Source of the DNA: Pseudomonadota bacterium
GTDB taxonomy: Bacteria; Pseudomonadota; Alphaproteobacteria; Acetobacterales; Acetobacteraceae
Direction of reading: 5' to 3'
Assembly (NCBI GenBank): GCA_019351895.1
Contig: JABBOH010000033.1
Span: forward strand, 1-44,609
DNA length: 44,609 bases
Under the pieces are notes generated by a model. That model was not told where the DNA came from. It did not search any database and was given only the letters and a program-made list of their open reading frames with translations. How positions within the stretch are numbered: the first letter of the stretch is position 1; each line of letters opens with the position of its first letter. Shown here one piece after another: positions 1-9,340 of this stretch. A program made the translations under genes and the position numbers.

Positions 1-114
1 GTGCAGTTCGAGGATCAGCACGACCGGCGGATGGTCAAAAACGGCACCTTGGTTCCGTCCACCCGCAGGCGCATTCCGCAACTCCGGGCTGAAGCTGAGG
101 CATCTTTCACAGCT

Positions 115-1386
115 TCATTCTCGGTATTCTGGATGAGGGGTACGCATCGGCTCGGGCCCAAGATGAGGTCCGTGGCCTTCTTCGCCAACGTTGCTGCCAT
201 GGAGCAGCCCCTGGGCGCGCCAGCGGATACAGGTGGGATCGAGGCCTGCGATGCAGTCGGTGCCGAGCAGGCCGATTACCCGGTCGATCTCGGAGGCCAG
301 GATGTCGATCGCGCGCGCGGCGCCCGGGCCCCCGCCGGCACCAAGTCCATAGAGAGCGGCCCGGCCCAACAGCACCGCATTCGCCCCCAGAAGCAGAGCC
401 TTCACAATATCGGAGCCACGGCGGAAACCACCGTCCAGCATGATGGTGAGCTTGCCTTTCAGTGCCGCCGCGACCTCGGGCAGCACCTCCATCGGCGAGA
501 TGGCCCCATCAAGCTGCCGCCCGCCATGGTTTGACAGCACCACGCCGTCAGCGCCGTACTGCGCGGCCAGCGTCGCATCGGCCACGCTGTTGACGCCTTT
601 GATGATCAGGGTCCGCGGCCAGATATCCCTAAGCCACGCGACATCCTCCCAGTTCAGAGAAGCATTGTGCAGCCTGCCGAGCACAGGGGATGCCCCCCGC
701 GTCGAGGTCTTGCCGGGCGGCAGAAGACCAGAGACATTGGCGAGGTGCGGCGTGCCATGAGGGATCATGACGTCGAAAAGCCATCGCGGATGCATCAGCA
801 CATCCAGCTTGTTGCGTAGATCAAGCTGCATCGGCTTGGCAAAGTTCCGCACGTCCCATTCCCGGTTGCCGTAAACCGCGATGTCGACGGTCAGCACGAG
901 AGCTTCGTAACCCGCACGCTCCGCGCGCTCGATGAGCGTGCGGGCCCACTCTCGGTTGCGGTAGAGATAGAGTTGCATCCAGAGCCGACCGCCGGCGCGT
1001 TGAGCCACGTCCTCTAGGGCCGCCGTCGACACGGTGCTGAGCGTGAAAGGAATGCCGGCCTTCGCCGCCGCTTGCGCCAGCCGGACATCCCCCTCGTGCG
1101 TCAGGAAACCGTTGAAGCCGGTGGGGCCGATCAGGAAGGGCAGGGCGGACGGTCGGCCGAAGAGCTCAATGCCGAGACGCCGCTCGGAGACATCGACAAG
1201 TGTTCGCGGCACGAGCGCGATGTCGTCGAAGACCGAGCGGTTGCGGTGGAGCGTGATCTCCTCCTCGGCCCCGCCCTCGACATACTCCAGCGCAAAGTTG
1301 GGGACGCGGCGATGGGCCATCTGCCGCAGATCCTCGATTGTCAGAGCTCTGGCGACATCGGAACCCTGATAGCGGCGGCGTTTCAT
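115..1386 (-). CDS. FMN-dependent alpha-hydroxy acid dehydrogenase (lactate/mandelate/glycolate oxidase family)
   Basis: The 423-residue product is a full-length member of the FMN-dependent L-2-hydroxyacid oxidising family, which converts 2-hydroxy acids to 2-keto acids. The conserved Tyr35 sits in an N-terminal YVEGGAEEE stretch, Lys263 in IIKGV, and the active-site motif SNHGGRQLDG holds His287 and Arg290. The DGGFRRG and GRAALYG phosphate-binding segments follow. The ATG at 1386 is chosen because a GGGA sits about 8 nt upstream; a TTG two codons earlier is possible. It lies 30 nt after the second permease gene and is the last gene of the operon. Its presence beside an FAD D-hydroxyacid oxidase and a lactonase suggests oxidation of an imported sugar acid or hydroxyacid. 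The substrate is not readable from sequence. Confidence 0.93.
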   Translation of the reverse strand: MKRRRYQGSDVARALTIEDLRQMAHRRVPNFALEYVEGGAEEEITLHRNRSVFDDIALVPRTLVDVSERRLGIELFGRPSALPFLIGPTGFNGFLTHEGDVRLAQAAAKAGIPFTLSTVSTAALEDVAQRAGGRLWMQLYLYRNREWARTLIERAERAGYEALVLTVDIAVYGNREWDVRNFAKPMQLDLRNKLDVLMHPRWLFDVMIPHGTPHLANVSGLLPPGKTSTRGASPVLGRLHNASLNWEDVAWLRDIWPRTLIIKGVNSVADATLAAQYGADGVVLSNHGGRQLDGAISPMEVLPEVAAALKGKLTIMLDGGFRRGSDIVKALLLGANAVLLGRAALYGLGAGGGPGAARAIDILASEIDRVIGLLGTDCIAGLDPTCIRWRAQGLLHGSNVGEEGHGPHLGPEPMRTPHPEYRE

Positions 1387-1416
1387 CAGCAATATCCCAT
1401 AAGCTCAAGCCACCGG

Positions 1417-2376
1417 TCAGCGCAGCGAACGCCGCCCGCCTGCGAGGGTGATGACGGCAATGATGATGAGGCCCGTCATCAGATCGCGCACGCCGATGCC
1501 GAGGCCGGAAGAGTTGAGCAAAGTGGCGATCATGAACAGCATGAGCGCGGCGCCCCAAAGCCCGGGGACGTTCGCCATGCCGCCGGCGACCGAGGTGCCG
1601 CCGATGACCACGACAGCGATCGAGGTGAGGAGGTATTCCGCGCCGACATCGAGTGACGAGCCACCGGTGAAGCCGGCGAGCAGCGCCCCGCAGAGCCCGC
1701 CGAGCGCGCCACAGAGCGCGTAGGTCAGGAAACGCACCCGGCGGACTGAGAGCCCCGCTAGCCGTGCGGCGCGGATGTTCTGGCCGACGGCGAGGACCGA
1801 GCGGCCATAGACGGTACGCGCGAGCACCACTCCGGCCAGGATGGAGAGCAGCAGGACCAGCACCGCAAGCACGGAGATACCGCCGAGCCGGGCCACCACG
1901 AGATCGGCGAAAGCCAGCGGCGGCTTGATCTGCAGGCCTCGGCCATAGCTGATGCCAACCGAGCGGATCACGAAGCTCGAAGATAGGGTCGCGATCAGCG
2001 GCGGAATCCGCAGCAGCCGGATGAGCAGGTAGTTGACGATACCGATCACCAGGCCGGCTGCGACCGCCGCCAGCAGGCCGAGCGCGATCCGCCCATCCGA
2101 CCCGTCCATCACCTTCATGGCGACAGCGCTGGCAAGGCCGATATTGGCCGGCAGCGACAGGTCGATATTCCCCGGGCCGAGCGTGATGACGAACATCTGG
2201 CCGAGCCCGACCAGGACGGTAAAGGCCGAGAAGGCGATGGCCGTCGTAATCACGCTCCAGGCGCCGTGGCCGCCGGCAAGTATGACCGCCAGCGCCCAGA
2301 CGAGCGCTGCGCCGAGGAAGGACCAGATCCAGGGCCGGGTGCGCAGGCGCGACAGCGCCGCGAGTTGCCCGCTCAT
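1417..2376 (-). CDS. Ribose-type ABC transporter permease (second of two)
   Basis: A 319-residue, very hydrophobic inner-membrane protein with about nine to ten predicted membrane segments and the BPD_transp_2 family pattern: GQMFVITLGPGNIDLSLPANIG near residue 65, and AVGQNIRAARLAGLSVRRV in the cytoplasmic loop that contacts the ATPase. It forms the sugar channel with the neighbouring permease. The ATG at 2376 overlaps the stop of the upstream permease gene by 4 nt (ATGA), which fixes this start; the open frame continues upstream only as a shadow. The usual D-S-V-G motif is altered to D-L-S-L-P, which may affect substrate passage. Confidence 0.92.
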   Translation of the reverse strand: MSGQLAALSRLRTRPWIWSFLGAALVWALAVILAGGHGAWSVITTAIAFSAFTVLVGLGQMFVITLGPGNIDLSLPANIGLASAVAMKVMDGSDGRIALGLLAAVAAGLVIGIVNYLLIRLLRIPPLIATLSSSFVIRSVGISYGRGLQIKPPLAFADLVVARLGGISVLAVLVLLLSILAGVVLARTVYGRSVLAVGQNIRAARLAGLSVRRVRFLTYALCGALGGLCGALLAGFTGGSSLDVGAEYLLTSIAVVVIGGTSVAGGMANVPGLWGAALMLFMIATLLNSSGLGIGVRDLMTGLIIIAVITLAGGRRSLR

Positions 2377-3380
2377 GCCTCGCCCCTGTTGATCAGGGCA
2401 CGCACCGCCAGGATCAGGATCAGGATCAGGCCTTGCGCGCCCACCTGCCACTCGGGCGGGATGCGGAAGCCGGGGAGCAGTTCCGGCAGCTGGAAGAAGT
2501 TGAGGGCGACGGCCGCGAGTTGAAGCGTGAGCGCGCCGATGACCGCGCCGACAGGCGAGATGCGGCCGCCGACGAATTCGGCACCACCCAGGATCGCGCC
2601 GGCGATGGACAGCAGGGTGTAGCCGTCGGCCATGTTCGCCTCGGCGGAGGAGGAGACGCCGACGAGTGCGAGGCCCGAGAGGCTGCCGAGGACGCCGGCC
2701 ATGGCGTAGGCCGTCGTCTTGACGCGCAGCAGAGACCACCCGGAGCGCGCGACAGCTGCCGGATTGCCTCCGGCGCCCCGCAAGACTGCGCCAAAGGCCG
2801 TCTTCATCAAGACGATGTGCATGACGATGGCGAGCACGACGGCGGCAACGATGGGGAAAGGCACGAAGGGGACGTGCACTCCCATGAAGCCAGCGAGCCA
2901 GCTCGGCGCCGTGCCACCAGGCTGCGGCCGGATCAGCAGAGCAAGGCCGAGCCAGACGAAGCTCATGCCGAGCGTGACGACGATCGAGGGCAGCTGCCGC
3001 AGCTGGACGAGCGCCCCGAGGGCCCCGTAGACGACGATCGAGCCGAGAATGACGGCTGCGCCGAGCCAGGGGCGTGTCGGCAGCCAGGTCGTCGTTACAC
3101 AGGCGATGAAGCCGACGTAGTTGCCGATCGAAAGATCCAGATCGCTCACCGTGATGATGCAAAGCTGGGCGACGGTCGCGAGCGCCACCGGCACCGCTAG
3201 GTTCAACATCAGGTTGAAGCCGAAGTAGCTGATCGCGCGCGGGTTGAAGTCCCGGATCGCGAGCAGGACGATGATCAGCGACAGAGCGGGCAGAGCCGTG
3301 CGGAACAGACGCCGCGCGTTGAACTGGCGCGGCGGCCGGGGGCTCCGCACCTCGGCCGCCAAAGCTGCGGGCCCGCTCAC
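2373..3380 (-). CDS. Ribose-type ABC transporter permease (first of two)
   Basis: A 335-residue inner-membrane permease of the BPD_transp_2 family, with the [13 protein letters not shown] motif in the first third and an ATPase-contact loop around [17 protein letters not shown]. The GTG at 3380 overlaps the stop of the ATPase gene as GTGA, so I start the protein at [11 protein letters not shown] rather than at an upstream ATG buried in the ATPase gene. It differs clearly from the adjacent permease, so the channel is probably a heterodimer, unlike the RbsC homodimer. A GGATCA hexamer repeated three times near 2410-2428 encodes an alternating Leu-Ile run in the last membrane segment. Confidence 0.91.
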   Translation of the reverse strand: MSGPAALAAEVRSPRPPRQFNARRLFRTALPALSLIIVLLAIRDFNPRAISYFGFNLMLNLAVPVALATVAQLCIITVSDLDLSIGNYVGFIACVTTTWLPTRPWLGAAVILGSIVVYGALGALVQLRQLPSIVVTLGMSFVWLGLALLIRPQPGGTAPSWLAGFMGVHVPFVPFPIVAAVVLAIVMHIVLMKTAFGAVLRGAGGNPAAVARSGWSLLRVKTTAYAMAGVLGSLSGLALVGVSSSAEANMADGYTLLSIAGAILGGAEFVGGRISPVGAVIGALTLQLAAVALNFFQLPELLPGFRIPPEWQVGAQGLILILILAVRALINRGEA

Positions 3381-4843
3381 GCCACCGCCTCCTGGAAAGA
3401 GGAATGGATGACCCGCTCCTCGGTTAGCTCGGCCCGCGGGAGGGCCGCAACGATCCTGCCGTTGCGAAAGATGTAGATCCGGTGGCAATGTTCCAGCTCA
3501 TCCATCTCGGTCGTGTACCAGAGGAATGTCCGGCCGCGCGCCGCCTCTTCGCGGATGAGGCCATAGACATCAAGCTTCGTGCCGATATCAACGCCGCGCA
3601 TGGGATCGTCCATCAGGATAATTTCCGCATCCGAGCCGAGGGCGCGCGCGAACAGCGCCTTCTGCTGATTGCCGCCCGAAAGCGACAGGATGTTGTTGTG
3701 TATGTCCGGCGTGCGAATGCCGATGCGCTGCTTCCAGCTTTCCGCCAGCGCGTCCGCGCGCTGCGGCGAAATCAACGGCCCTTGGGTGAGGCTGCCGAGG
3801 GACCGGACGGTGATGTTGTCGGCGATCGACCAGAGCGGGAAGATGCCGTCGGTCTGCCGGTCCCCCGCCACCAGTGCGACCGGTCCCTGGACCGATACGC
3901 GTCCCGGGCGCCCACCCGCGGCATCGAAGACCTCGACCAGGCAATCGGATTGGCCATGACCGGCGAGCCCGGCGAGCCCGATGATCTCGCCCGCCTGGGC
4001 TGTCAGCTCCGTGCCGCCGGTCTCCCCCTTGGGGCGGTAGCGCACACGCGCCGGCCCCTCCGCGGCCACCGTCGCTGCGGACACGGGTGCTTCCGCCGCA
4101 TGGCCTTCCGCCGCACCTCCCATGGTCACGATGAGCTTCGCACGATCGAACGCCGCCGTGCCCTCATCCGCCACTACCCGGCCGTCGCGCATGACGACGA
4201 TGCGGTCGCAATAGTCCAGGATCTCGTGCAACAGGTGGGAGATCAGGATGGTCGCGCCGCCGTCTGCCACGAAGCGCCGCGTGAAGGCGAGCAGCTGGCG
4301 CGAGGTGCTGGGATCGAGTGAGGAGGTGGGCTCATCCAGGATGACGAGGCGCAGCGGATCGTCCGTCGTCGTGAAGGCGCGCGCGATCTCCACCATCTGA
4401 CGGCGGCCGATGGACAGATCGGAGATGACGGTGTCGGAACGGATGCCATGGTCAGGGAACATGGTATCGAGCTGCCGGGTGATCAGCCGCCCGGCGCGCC
4501 GACGCCAGCCGAAGCCGCGCAGGCGCGGATGCATGATGCGTGTATTCTCGGCCACCGTGAGGTTGGGGCAGAGCGACAGTTCCTGAAAGACGCAGCGGAT
4601 GCCGAGCCGCTTTGCGATCGCCACGCCGTAGTCGGGCCGAGCACCGCCGCCCGACGCGATGCTGCCGGTGGTGGGCGCGATTGTGCCCGTCAGCACATGC
4701 ATCAGCGTGGACTTGCCGGCCCCATTATGGCCGACAAGTCCCAGTGCCTGTCCCGGCTGGATCGACAGATCGACACCTCTCAAGGCCTGCACGGCGCCAA
4801 AGCTTTTCGTGACGGCGTTGAGCTGTATGATCTCGCGATCCAT
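3377..4843 (-). CDS. Ribose-type ABC transporter ATP-binding protein, two nucleotide-binding domains
   Basis: The 488-residue protein has the two tandem ABC domains of the RbsA/MglA family and energises sugar import. The first domain has Walker [10 protein letters not shown] near residue 38, a signature [14 protein letters not shown] and Walker [13 protein letters not shown]. The second has the expected degenerate P-loop (GLAGHGQSD), the signature [15 protein letters not shown] and Walker [12 protein letters not shown], where the usual catalytic Glu is Asp. It lies 32 nt downstream of the binding-protein gene and overlaps the first permease by 4 nt. The domain order and length are normal for the family. 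The specific sugar is unknown. Confidence 0.95.
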   Translation of the reverse strand: MDREIIQLNAVTKSFGAVQALRGVDLSIQPGQALGLVGHNGAGKSTLMHVLTGTIAPTTGSIASGGGARPDYGVAIAKRLGIRCVFQELSLCPNLTVAENTRIMHPRLRGFGWRRRAGRLITRQLDTMFPDHGIRSDTVISDLSIGRRQMVEIARAFTTTDDPLRLVILDEPTSSLDPSTSRQLLAFTRRFVADGGATILISHLLHEILDYCDRIVVMRDGRVVADEGTAAFDRAKLIVTMGGAAEGHAAEAPVSAATVAAEGPARVRYRPKGETGGTELTAQAGEIIGLAGLAGHGQSDCLVEVFDAAGGRPGRVSVQGPVALVAGDRQTDGIFPLWSIADNITVRSLGSLTQGPLISPQRADALAESWKQRIGIRTPDIHNNILSLSGGNQQKALFARALGSDAEIILMDDPMRGVDIGTKLDVYGLIREEAARGRTFLWYTTEMDELEHCHRIYIFRNGRIVAALPRAELTEERVIHSSFQEAVA

Positions 4844-4875
4844 CGGTCGTCCTGTCTGCGGTCCGGAGAGGAGCG

Positions 4876-5895
4876 TTACTTCTTGGAATTGGCCTCGATC
4901 GCCTTGATCGCGTCCTGCTGCGTATAGGTGATGTTGGCGACGCCGCCCACAGGCGCGGTTTTCAGCGCCTGATCGAGATCGGCCTGCGTGATCTGTAGGT
5001 ACGGCACGGTCAGATCATGCGGGACCGTCTTGCCGTCCAGCACCTGCTGCGTCACCCATAGCGCAAGCGACGAGATGCCGGGCGCGATCGTCGCGGACCA
5101 GGTCGTGTAGCCGTTCTTGTCATGCTGCTGCTTCCACCAGGCAAGTTCGTCCTGCCGGTTGCCCATGATGATAACGGGCTCCGGGCGCCCAGCGGCGGCG
5201 AAAGCCTGTGCGGCGCCATAGCCGTCACCGCCCTGATCGACGACGCCGACCACGGGCGGCAAGGAGGACAGCACGCTCGCGACCGCCTTCTGCGCCGTCG
5301 CCTCGTCCCAGTCGCCTTCGACGCTGCCGACGATCTTGAACTGCGGATGGGCGGCGACACCGGCGACGATGCCTTCATGGATCACGTTGTCGATCGAGGT
5401 GCCGGCGAGGCCGCGAATTTCCAGGAGGTTGCCGCCCTTGGGGAAGCGCGTCGCCAAATAGTTGACCTGCTCCTCGCCCATCTTCTTGTAGTCGACGACG
5501 ATGCGATAGGCGCATGGTGCGGTCACGATGCCGTCGAACGAGACCACGACGATGTGGGCGTCGCAGGCGGCCTTCACGGCCCCGTTTAAGGCATCGGGAG
5601 AGGCCGCATCTATGGCAATGGCGTCATAGCCCTGCAGGATGAGGTTCTGTACCTGGGCCGCCTGGGTCGTGACCTCCTTGTCCGGCGTCGTGAAGGTATC
5701 CGCCGCGGCAAGCTGATGCTCGGAGATGGCGGTCTTCGCTGCCTGCGCCCAGCTCTGCAGCATCGCCTGGCGCCACGAATTGCCCGCGTAGTTGTTTGAG
5801 AGCGCGATGCGCTTGCCGGAGGTATCGGCATGCGCCGCGCCCATCGTCACGCCGAGCAGCAAGGCGATCCCCGTGCCGCAAAGAAGACGTTTCAT
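4876..5895 (-). CDS. Ribose-type ABC transporter periplasmic substrate-binding protein
   Basis: A 339-residue periplasmic binding protein of the Peripla_BP_4 (RbsB-like) family. The N-terminus [19 protein letters not shown] is a classical Sec signal peptide with likely cleavage after AHA near residue 23. The mature part begins with [16 protein letters not shown] and holds the hinge segments [15 protein letters not shown] and [10 protein letters not shown]. The ATG at 5895 is preferred over the one at 5904 because the latter directly abuts GAAAGG, whereas 5895 leaves a usable ribosome-binding spacing. Two Cys (in the CDAH and APCAYR segments) could form a disulfide. It sits between the lactonase gene and the ATPase gene, so its ligand may be an aldonate or lactone; this is inference. 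Confidence 0.93.
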   Translation of the reverse strand: MKRLLCGTGIALLLGVTMGAAHADTSGKRIALSNNYAGNSWRQAMLQSWAQAAKTAISEHQLAAADTFTTPDKEVTTQAAQVQNLILQGYDAIAIDAASPDALNGAVKAACDAHIVVVSFDGIVTAPCAYRIVVDYKKMGEEQVNYLATRFPKGGNLLEIRGLAGTSIDNVIHEGIVAGVAAHPQFKIVGSVEGDWDEATAQKAVASVLSSLPPVVGVVDQGGDGYGAAQAFAAAGRPEPVIIMGNRQDELAWWKQQHDKNGYTTWSATIAPGISSLALWVTQQVLDGKTVPHDLTVPYLQITQADLDQALKTAPVGGVANITYTQQDAIKAIEANSKK

Positions 5896-5910
5896 AATCC
5901 TCATCCTTTC

Positions 5911-5939
5911 AAAAACCCGGCTCTTTGGGCCGGTGGGTT
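5911..5939 (-). terminator. Possible hairpin with T run between lactonase and binding-protein genes
   Basis: Read on the minus strand, a CCGGC/GCCGG stem with a seven-base loop is followed by GTTTTTG in the 59-nt gap between two operon genes. It resembles a weak intrinsic terminator or an mRNA-processing hairpin that could raise the level of the binding-protein message relative to the upstream oxidase genes. The stem is only five clean base pairs, so confidence is low. Confidence 0.3.
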
Positions 5940-5954
5940 GTTCGGCGGGCACCG

Positions 5955-6869
5955 TCAGAAGGTCTTGTGCCCGCCGACGAAAAGCTTGACCGAGTAGAGC
6001 GAGGTCGTGCCGCAGATATAGAGCACGTTGCGCTTCGGACCGCCAAAGCAGACATTGGCCACGATCTCGGGCACGTTGACCTTGCCGATCAGTGTGCCGT
6101 CCGGATCGTAGCAATGAACGCCGTCGAAGGCGCTCGTCCAGATCCGGCCGGAGGTATCGATCCGGAACCCGTCGAAAAGCCCGGCGGTGCAATCGGCGAA
6201 GACCCGGCTGCGAGCAAGCTTGCCCGCGCCGTCCACATCGAACACGCGGATATGGGCCGGGCCGTCGGGGCGGTGTGTCCGCCCGGTATCGGCAACATAG
6301 AGTTTCCGTTCATCGGGGGAGAAGGCGAGACCGTTCGGCTGCACGAAATCCCGTCCCACTGCATCGATTGCGCCGGTTTTGGCGTCGATGCGGTAGAGGT
6401 GAGAGGCGCCGATCTCGCTCTGCGCCTGATCACCTTCGTAGTCGGTGTCGATACCGTAAGTCGGATCGGTGAACCAGATGGAGTCGTCCAACTTCACGAC
6501 GACGTCGTTCGGGCTGTTGAAGCGCCGTCCGTCGTGCCGGTCGGCGAGGATGGTGATGGAGCCGTCATGCTCCGTGCGGGTGACGCGCCGGCGTTGATGT
6601 TCGCAGGAGATAAGTCGTCCCTGCCGGTCGACGGTGTTGCCATTGGTGTTGTTCGACGGCTGGCGGAACACCGACGTCTCGCCGTTGCATTCATCGTAGC
6701 GCATCATGCGGTTGTTCGGCGCATCGGAAAACACGAGGAAGCGACCGAGCGGGAAATATGCAGGCCCCTCCGCCCAATGCAGCCCGGTCGCCAGCTTGTG
6801 CAGCATGGCCGCCGGCGTGAATAGACGGCTGAACCGCTCGTCGAGCACGGTGAAGTCGCTGAAGGACAT
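5955..6869 (-). CDS. SMP-30/gluconolactonase/LRE-family lactonase
   Basis: A 304-residue six-bladed beta-propeller of the SMP-30 family, enzymes that hydrolyse sugar lactones to aldonic acids with a divalent metal. The metal ligands are recognisable: Glu34 in HWAEGPAYFP, Asn179 in QPNGLAFSPDE and Asp233 in LFDGFRIDTSG. Asn121 in NSPNDVVV is a further conserved substrate-pocket position. No signal peptide is seen, so it is probably cytoplasmic. The start ATG overlaps the stop of the upstream FAD oxidase gene by one base (TGATG). It probably opens a lactone formed from, or imported as, the substrate of the same operon. Confidence 0.93.
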   Translation of the reverse strand: MSFSDFTVLDERFSRLFTPAAMLHKLATGLHWAEGPAYFPLGRFLVFSDAPNNRMMRYDECNGETSVFRQPSNNTNGNTVDRQGRLISCEHQRRRVTRTEHDGSITILADRHDGRRFNSPNDVVVKLDDSIWFTDPTYGIDTDYEGDQAQSEIGASHLYRIDAKTGAIDAVGRDFVQPNGLAFSPDERKLYVADTGRTHRPDGPAHIRVFDVDGAGKLARSRVFADCTAGLFDGFRIDTSGRIWTSAFDGVHCYDPDGTLIGKVNVPEIVANVCFGGPKRNVLYICGTTSLYSVKLFVGGHKTF

Positions 6870-8296
6870 CAGACTGCTCCGCCGCCAACAATACGGTTGG
6901 AGGGCGGCAGCACCTTGCCGGGGTTCATGATGTCATTGGGATCGATTGCCTGCTTGATGGTACGCATAAGATCGACCGCGCCAAGGCCGTGCTCTGCCGC
7001 CAGATGCTTGCGCTTGCCCTGGCCCACGCCATGCTCGCCCGTGCAGGTGCCGTCCATCTCCAGCGCACGCTCAACAAGGCGGGAGAGGAAGCGCTCCGCC
7101 AGCGCCATCTCCGCGGGCTCGTCGGTCATGACCATGAGGCTGGTGTGGAAGTTCCCGTCGCCGACATGGCCGACGATGGGCGCGATCAGCCCCATCGCGT
7201 CGATATCCTGCTTGGTCGCGACCACACATTCGGCAAGGCGCGATACGGGGACGCAGACATCGGTCGCGATCATCTTGGCGCCGGGGCGCAGCGCCATCAC
7301 AGACCAGTAGGCGTCATGCCGCGCCTGCCACAGCCGGCTGCGGTCCTCGGGCTTGTTCGCCCATTGCATCGCGCTGCCGCCGAACTCGCTTGCGATATCG
7401 GAGAAGCGCTCGATCTGCTCGGCGATGGAGGCTTCGGTGCCGTGAAACTCCAGGAACAAGGCCGGCAGCTCCGGCAGGGCAAGATGGGCATAGGCGTTGC
7501 AGGCGCGAACCTGCGCGTCGTCGAGCAACTCGATCCGCGCCATCGGCAGTCCGGATTGGATGACAGTAATGACTGCGTCGCACGCGGCCTCTATGCTCGG
7601 GAAGGCGCAGACGGCTGCGGCCACCGCTTCGGGCAGGCCCTGCAGGCGCAGCGTCACTTCCGTGATGACGCCGAGCGTGCCCTCGGAGCCCACGAACAGC
7701 CGCGTCAGATCGTAGCCCGCGGAGGATTTGCGCGCGCGGCTGGCCGTCGTTATCACCTCGCCACTCGGCAGAACCACCTTCAGCGAAAGGACGTTGTCGC
7801 GCATCGTGCCGTAGCGCACGGCATTCGTGCCGGAGGCACGGGTCGCCGCCATGCCGCCGATGGTTGCATCGGCACCCGGATCGATCGGAAAGAACAGGCC
7901 GTCCTGACGGAGGTAGTCGTTGAGCAACTTTCGGGTCATCCCTGCCTCCACGACGCAATCGAGATCCGCCGTGTGCACCGCCAGAACCCGATTCATGCGA
8001 GACAGGTCAATGGAAACGCCGCCGAGGGGCGCGTTCAGATGACCTTCCAGAGAGGTCCCGGCGCCAAAGGGAATGACGGGAACATGATGCGCCGCGCAAA
8101 TGCGCACCACATCCTGCACATCCTCGGTCGACGTCGCAAAGACAACCGCGTCCGGCGGCTCATTCGGGAGGTAGCAGGTAGTGTTGGCATGTTGCTCGCG
8201 CAAAGCCTGCGAAACTGCCATATTCGCGCCGAAGCGTTCCCGCAGCGCGTCCAGCGCCTGCTGTGAAGCGCTCCCTAGATGGGCTTCCGACAACAT
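6869..8296 (-). CDS. FAD-linked oxidase of the GlcD/D-lactate dehydrogenase family
   Basis: The 475-residue protein has an N-terminal PCMH-type FAD-binding domain (PFGAGTSLEGHL, then IDPGADATIGGMAATRASG) and a C-terminal FAD-oxidase cap ending in GEHGVGQGKRKHL and NPGKVLPP. A VGHVGDGNFH segment supplies the catalytic His residues typical of D-2-hydroxyacid dehydrogenases. It should oxidise a D-2-hydroxy acid such as D-lactate, glycolate or an aldonate to the keto acid and pass electrons to a quinone or cytochrome. GGAGG upstream serves either the ATG at 8296 or a GTG at 8302. It is the first gene of the operon and faces the GntR gene. An open extension to 8494 is non-coding in character. Confidence 0.93.
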   Translation of the reverse strand: MLSEAHLGSASQQALDALRERFGANMAVSQALREQHANTTCYLPNEPPDAVVFATSTEDVQDVVRICAAHHVPVIPFGAGTSLEGHLNAPLGGVSIDLSRMNRVLAVHTADLDCVVEAGMTRKLLNDYLRQDGLFFPIDPGADATIGGMAATRASGTNAVRYGTMRDNVLSLKVVLPSGEVITTASRARKSSAGYDLTRLFVGSEGTLGVITEVTLRLQGLPEAVAAAVCAFPSIEAACDAVITVIQSGLPMARIELLDDAQVRACNAYAHLALPELPALFLEFHGTEASIAEQIERFSDIASEFGGSAMQWANKPEDRSRLWQARHDAYWSVMALRPGAKMIATDVCVPVSRLAECVVATKQDIDAMGLIAPIVGHVGDGNFHTSLMVMTDEPAEMALAERFLSRLVERALEMDGTCTGEHGVGQGKRKHLAAEHGLGAVDLMRTIKQAIDPNDIMNPGKVLPPSNRIVGGGAV

Positions 8297-8569
8297 ATTC
8301 ACGCAGCCTCCCCTCCCTGCAAAGCAAGCAGGACACGTCAGGCACCATACAGACTCTGCAACGCGCCCGCGCACGAAACGCATAGACAATGGAAACAGGC
8401 CGATGCAGAGAATGATAATGCTATATGCTTTGTTCCATGATACGCTCCCCGTCATGCCTTCGCGTTGCCCGCGAATGATCGATCCTGAAGGCAATCGCTG
8501 CCACTCCGTGCGGATTTCCTATCATCCGAATAAGTATGAGTAAATACCCTTCCGGCTCTCTCTGCACCG
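8297..8569. promoter_or_regulatory. Divergent intergenic region between hydroxyacid operon and GntR gene
   Basis: This 273-nt gap separates divergent starts and must carry the promoter of the seven-gene minus-strand operon and probably that of the regulator. The only AT-rich core, at about 8408-8445, contains two TATCAT words on the minus strand. I could not assign a -35/-10 pair or a GntR operator with confidence. Confidence 0.45.
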
Positions 8570-9340
8570 ATGCCGGCCGTGGCACTTAAGAGGGCTGGCG
8601 GGAGTGCCGGGAACCCGACGCAGGCACGGCGCCTCAGCGAATCCGTCGCCCACAAACTCGCGGTGCTGATCATCGGCGGCAAGCTTCGGCCAGGCGAGAT
8701 CTTACCGAACGAGGACGAGTTCGCCGCCTCCCTGTCCGTCTCGCGTACCGCCTATCGGGAGGCCGTCCGTATGCTGACGGCCAAGGGCCTGCTGGCCGCG
8801 AAGCCCCGCGCCGGCACCAAGGTGCAGCCGCGGGAGAAGTGGAGCCTGCTCGATCCCGATGTGTTGAACTGGCACCTCGAAGTCGAACCGAGCCATGCCT
8901 TCATCGTGTCGCTGTTCGAGCTGCGCGAGGCGGTCGAACCGTCAGCCGCCGCATTGGCGGCGCAGCGGCACGACGCTGCCGATCTCGCCGCCATCACAGC
9001 CGCTCTCCGGCATCTCGAGCGTGACCCGGAAGATTCGCCTGCCGTGCTCCATGCCGATCTCGCCTTCCACCACGCTATCCTGAAGGCAACGAAGAGCGAC
9101 GCGATCATCGCCATGTCGCCTGTCATCGGCTCGACCCTGCGCTGGTCGGTCGAGCTGACGATCGTGGCCCTGCCGCGCGTACATGGCGAGGCGCTGCCGT
9201 TCCATCGCGGGATCTACGAGGCGATCCACGCCCGCGACGCGCAGGCTGCCGAGCGCATCATGCGGGAGCATATTCACGCCGCCATCCGCAATACCCTCGC
9301 CTCGCTTGCCGCGGCCGCAGCACGCCGCGGAGAGACTTGA
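8570..9340 (+). CDS. GntR-family transcription regulator, FadR/FCD subfamily
   Basis: A 256-residue regulator with an N-terminal winged helix (SVAHKLAVLIIGGKLRPGEILPNEDEFAASLSVSR... region, residues about 25-90) and a C-terminal all-helical FCD ligand domain. FCD metal-binding positions are visible: Asp and His in HADLAFHHAIL, a His near the PFHRGIY segment and the final His in MREHIHAAI. Members of this subfamily commonly repress sugar-acid and hydroxyacid catabolic operons and are released by an acid ligand. It is divergent from such an operon, which is the likely target. Confidence 0.92.
   Translation: MPAVALKRAGGSAGNPTQARRLSESVAHKLAVLIIGGKLRPGEILPNEDEFAASLSVSRTAYREAVRMLTAKGLLAAKPRAGTKVQPREKWSLLDPDVLNWHLEVEPSHAFIVSLFELREAVEPSAAALAAQRHDAADLAAITAALRHLERDPEDSPAVLHADLAFHHAILKATKSDAIIAMSPVIGSTLRWSVELTIVALPRVHGEALPFHRGIYEAIHARDAQAAERIMREHIHAAIRNTLASLAAAAARRGET

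Noticed and set aside
1-534. Plus-strand frame at the window start
   Set aside because: It is antisense to the FMN dehydrogenase gene and has no family pattern. Bases 1-114 hold no supported feature.
2433-3200. Plus-strand open frame of 255 codons opposite a permease gene
   Set aside because: It is an Asp/Arg-rich antisense translation of a hydrophobic membrane protein gene and has no ribosome-binding site.
6989-8266. Plus-strand open frame of 425 codons opposite the FAD oxidase gene
   Set aside because: It is the antisense shadow of a clear GlcD-family gene, with no family pattern and a His/Arg/Gly-rich random composition.
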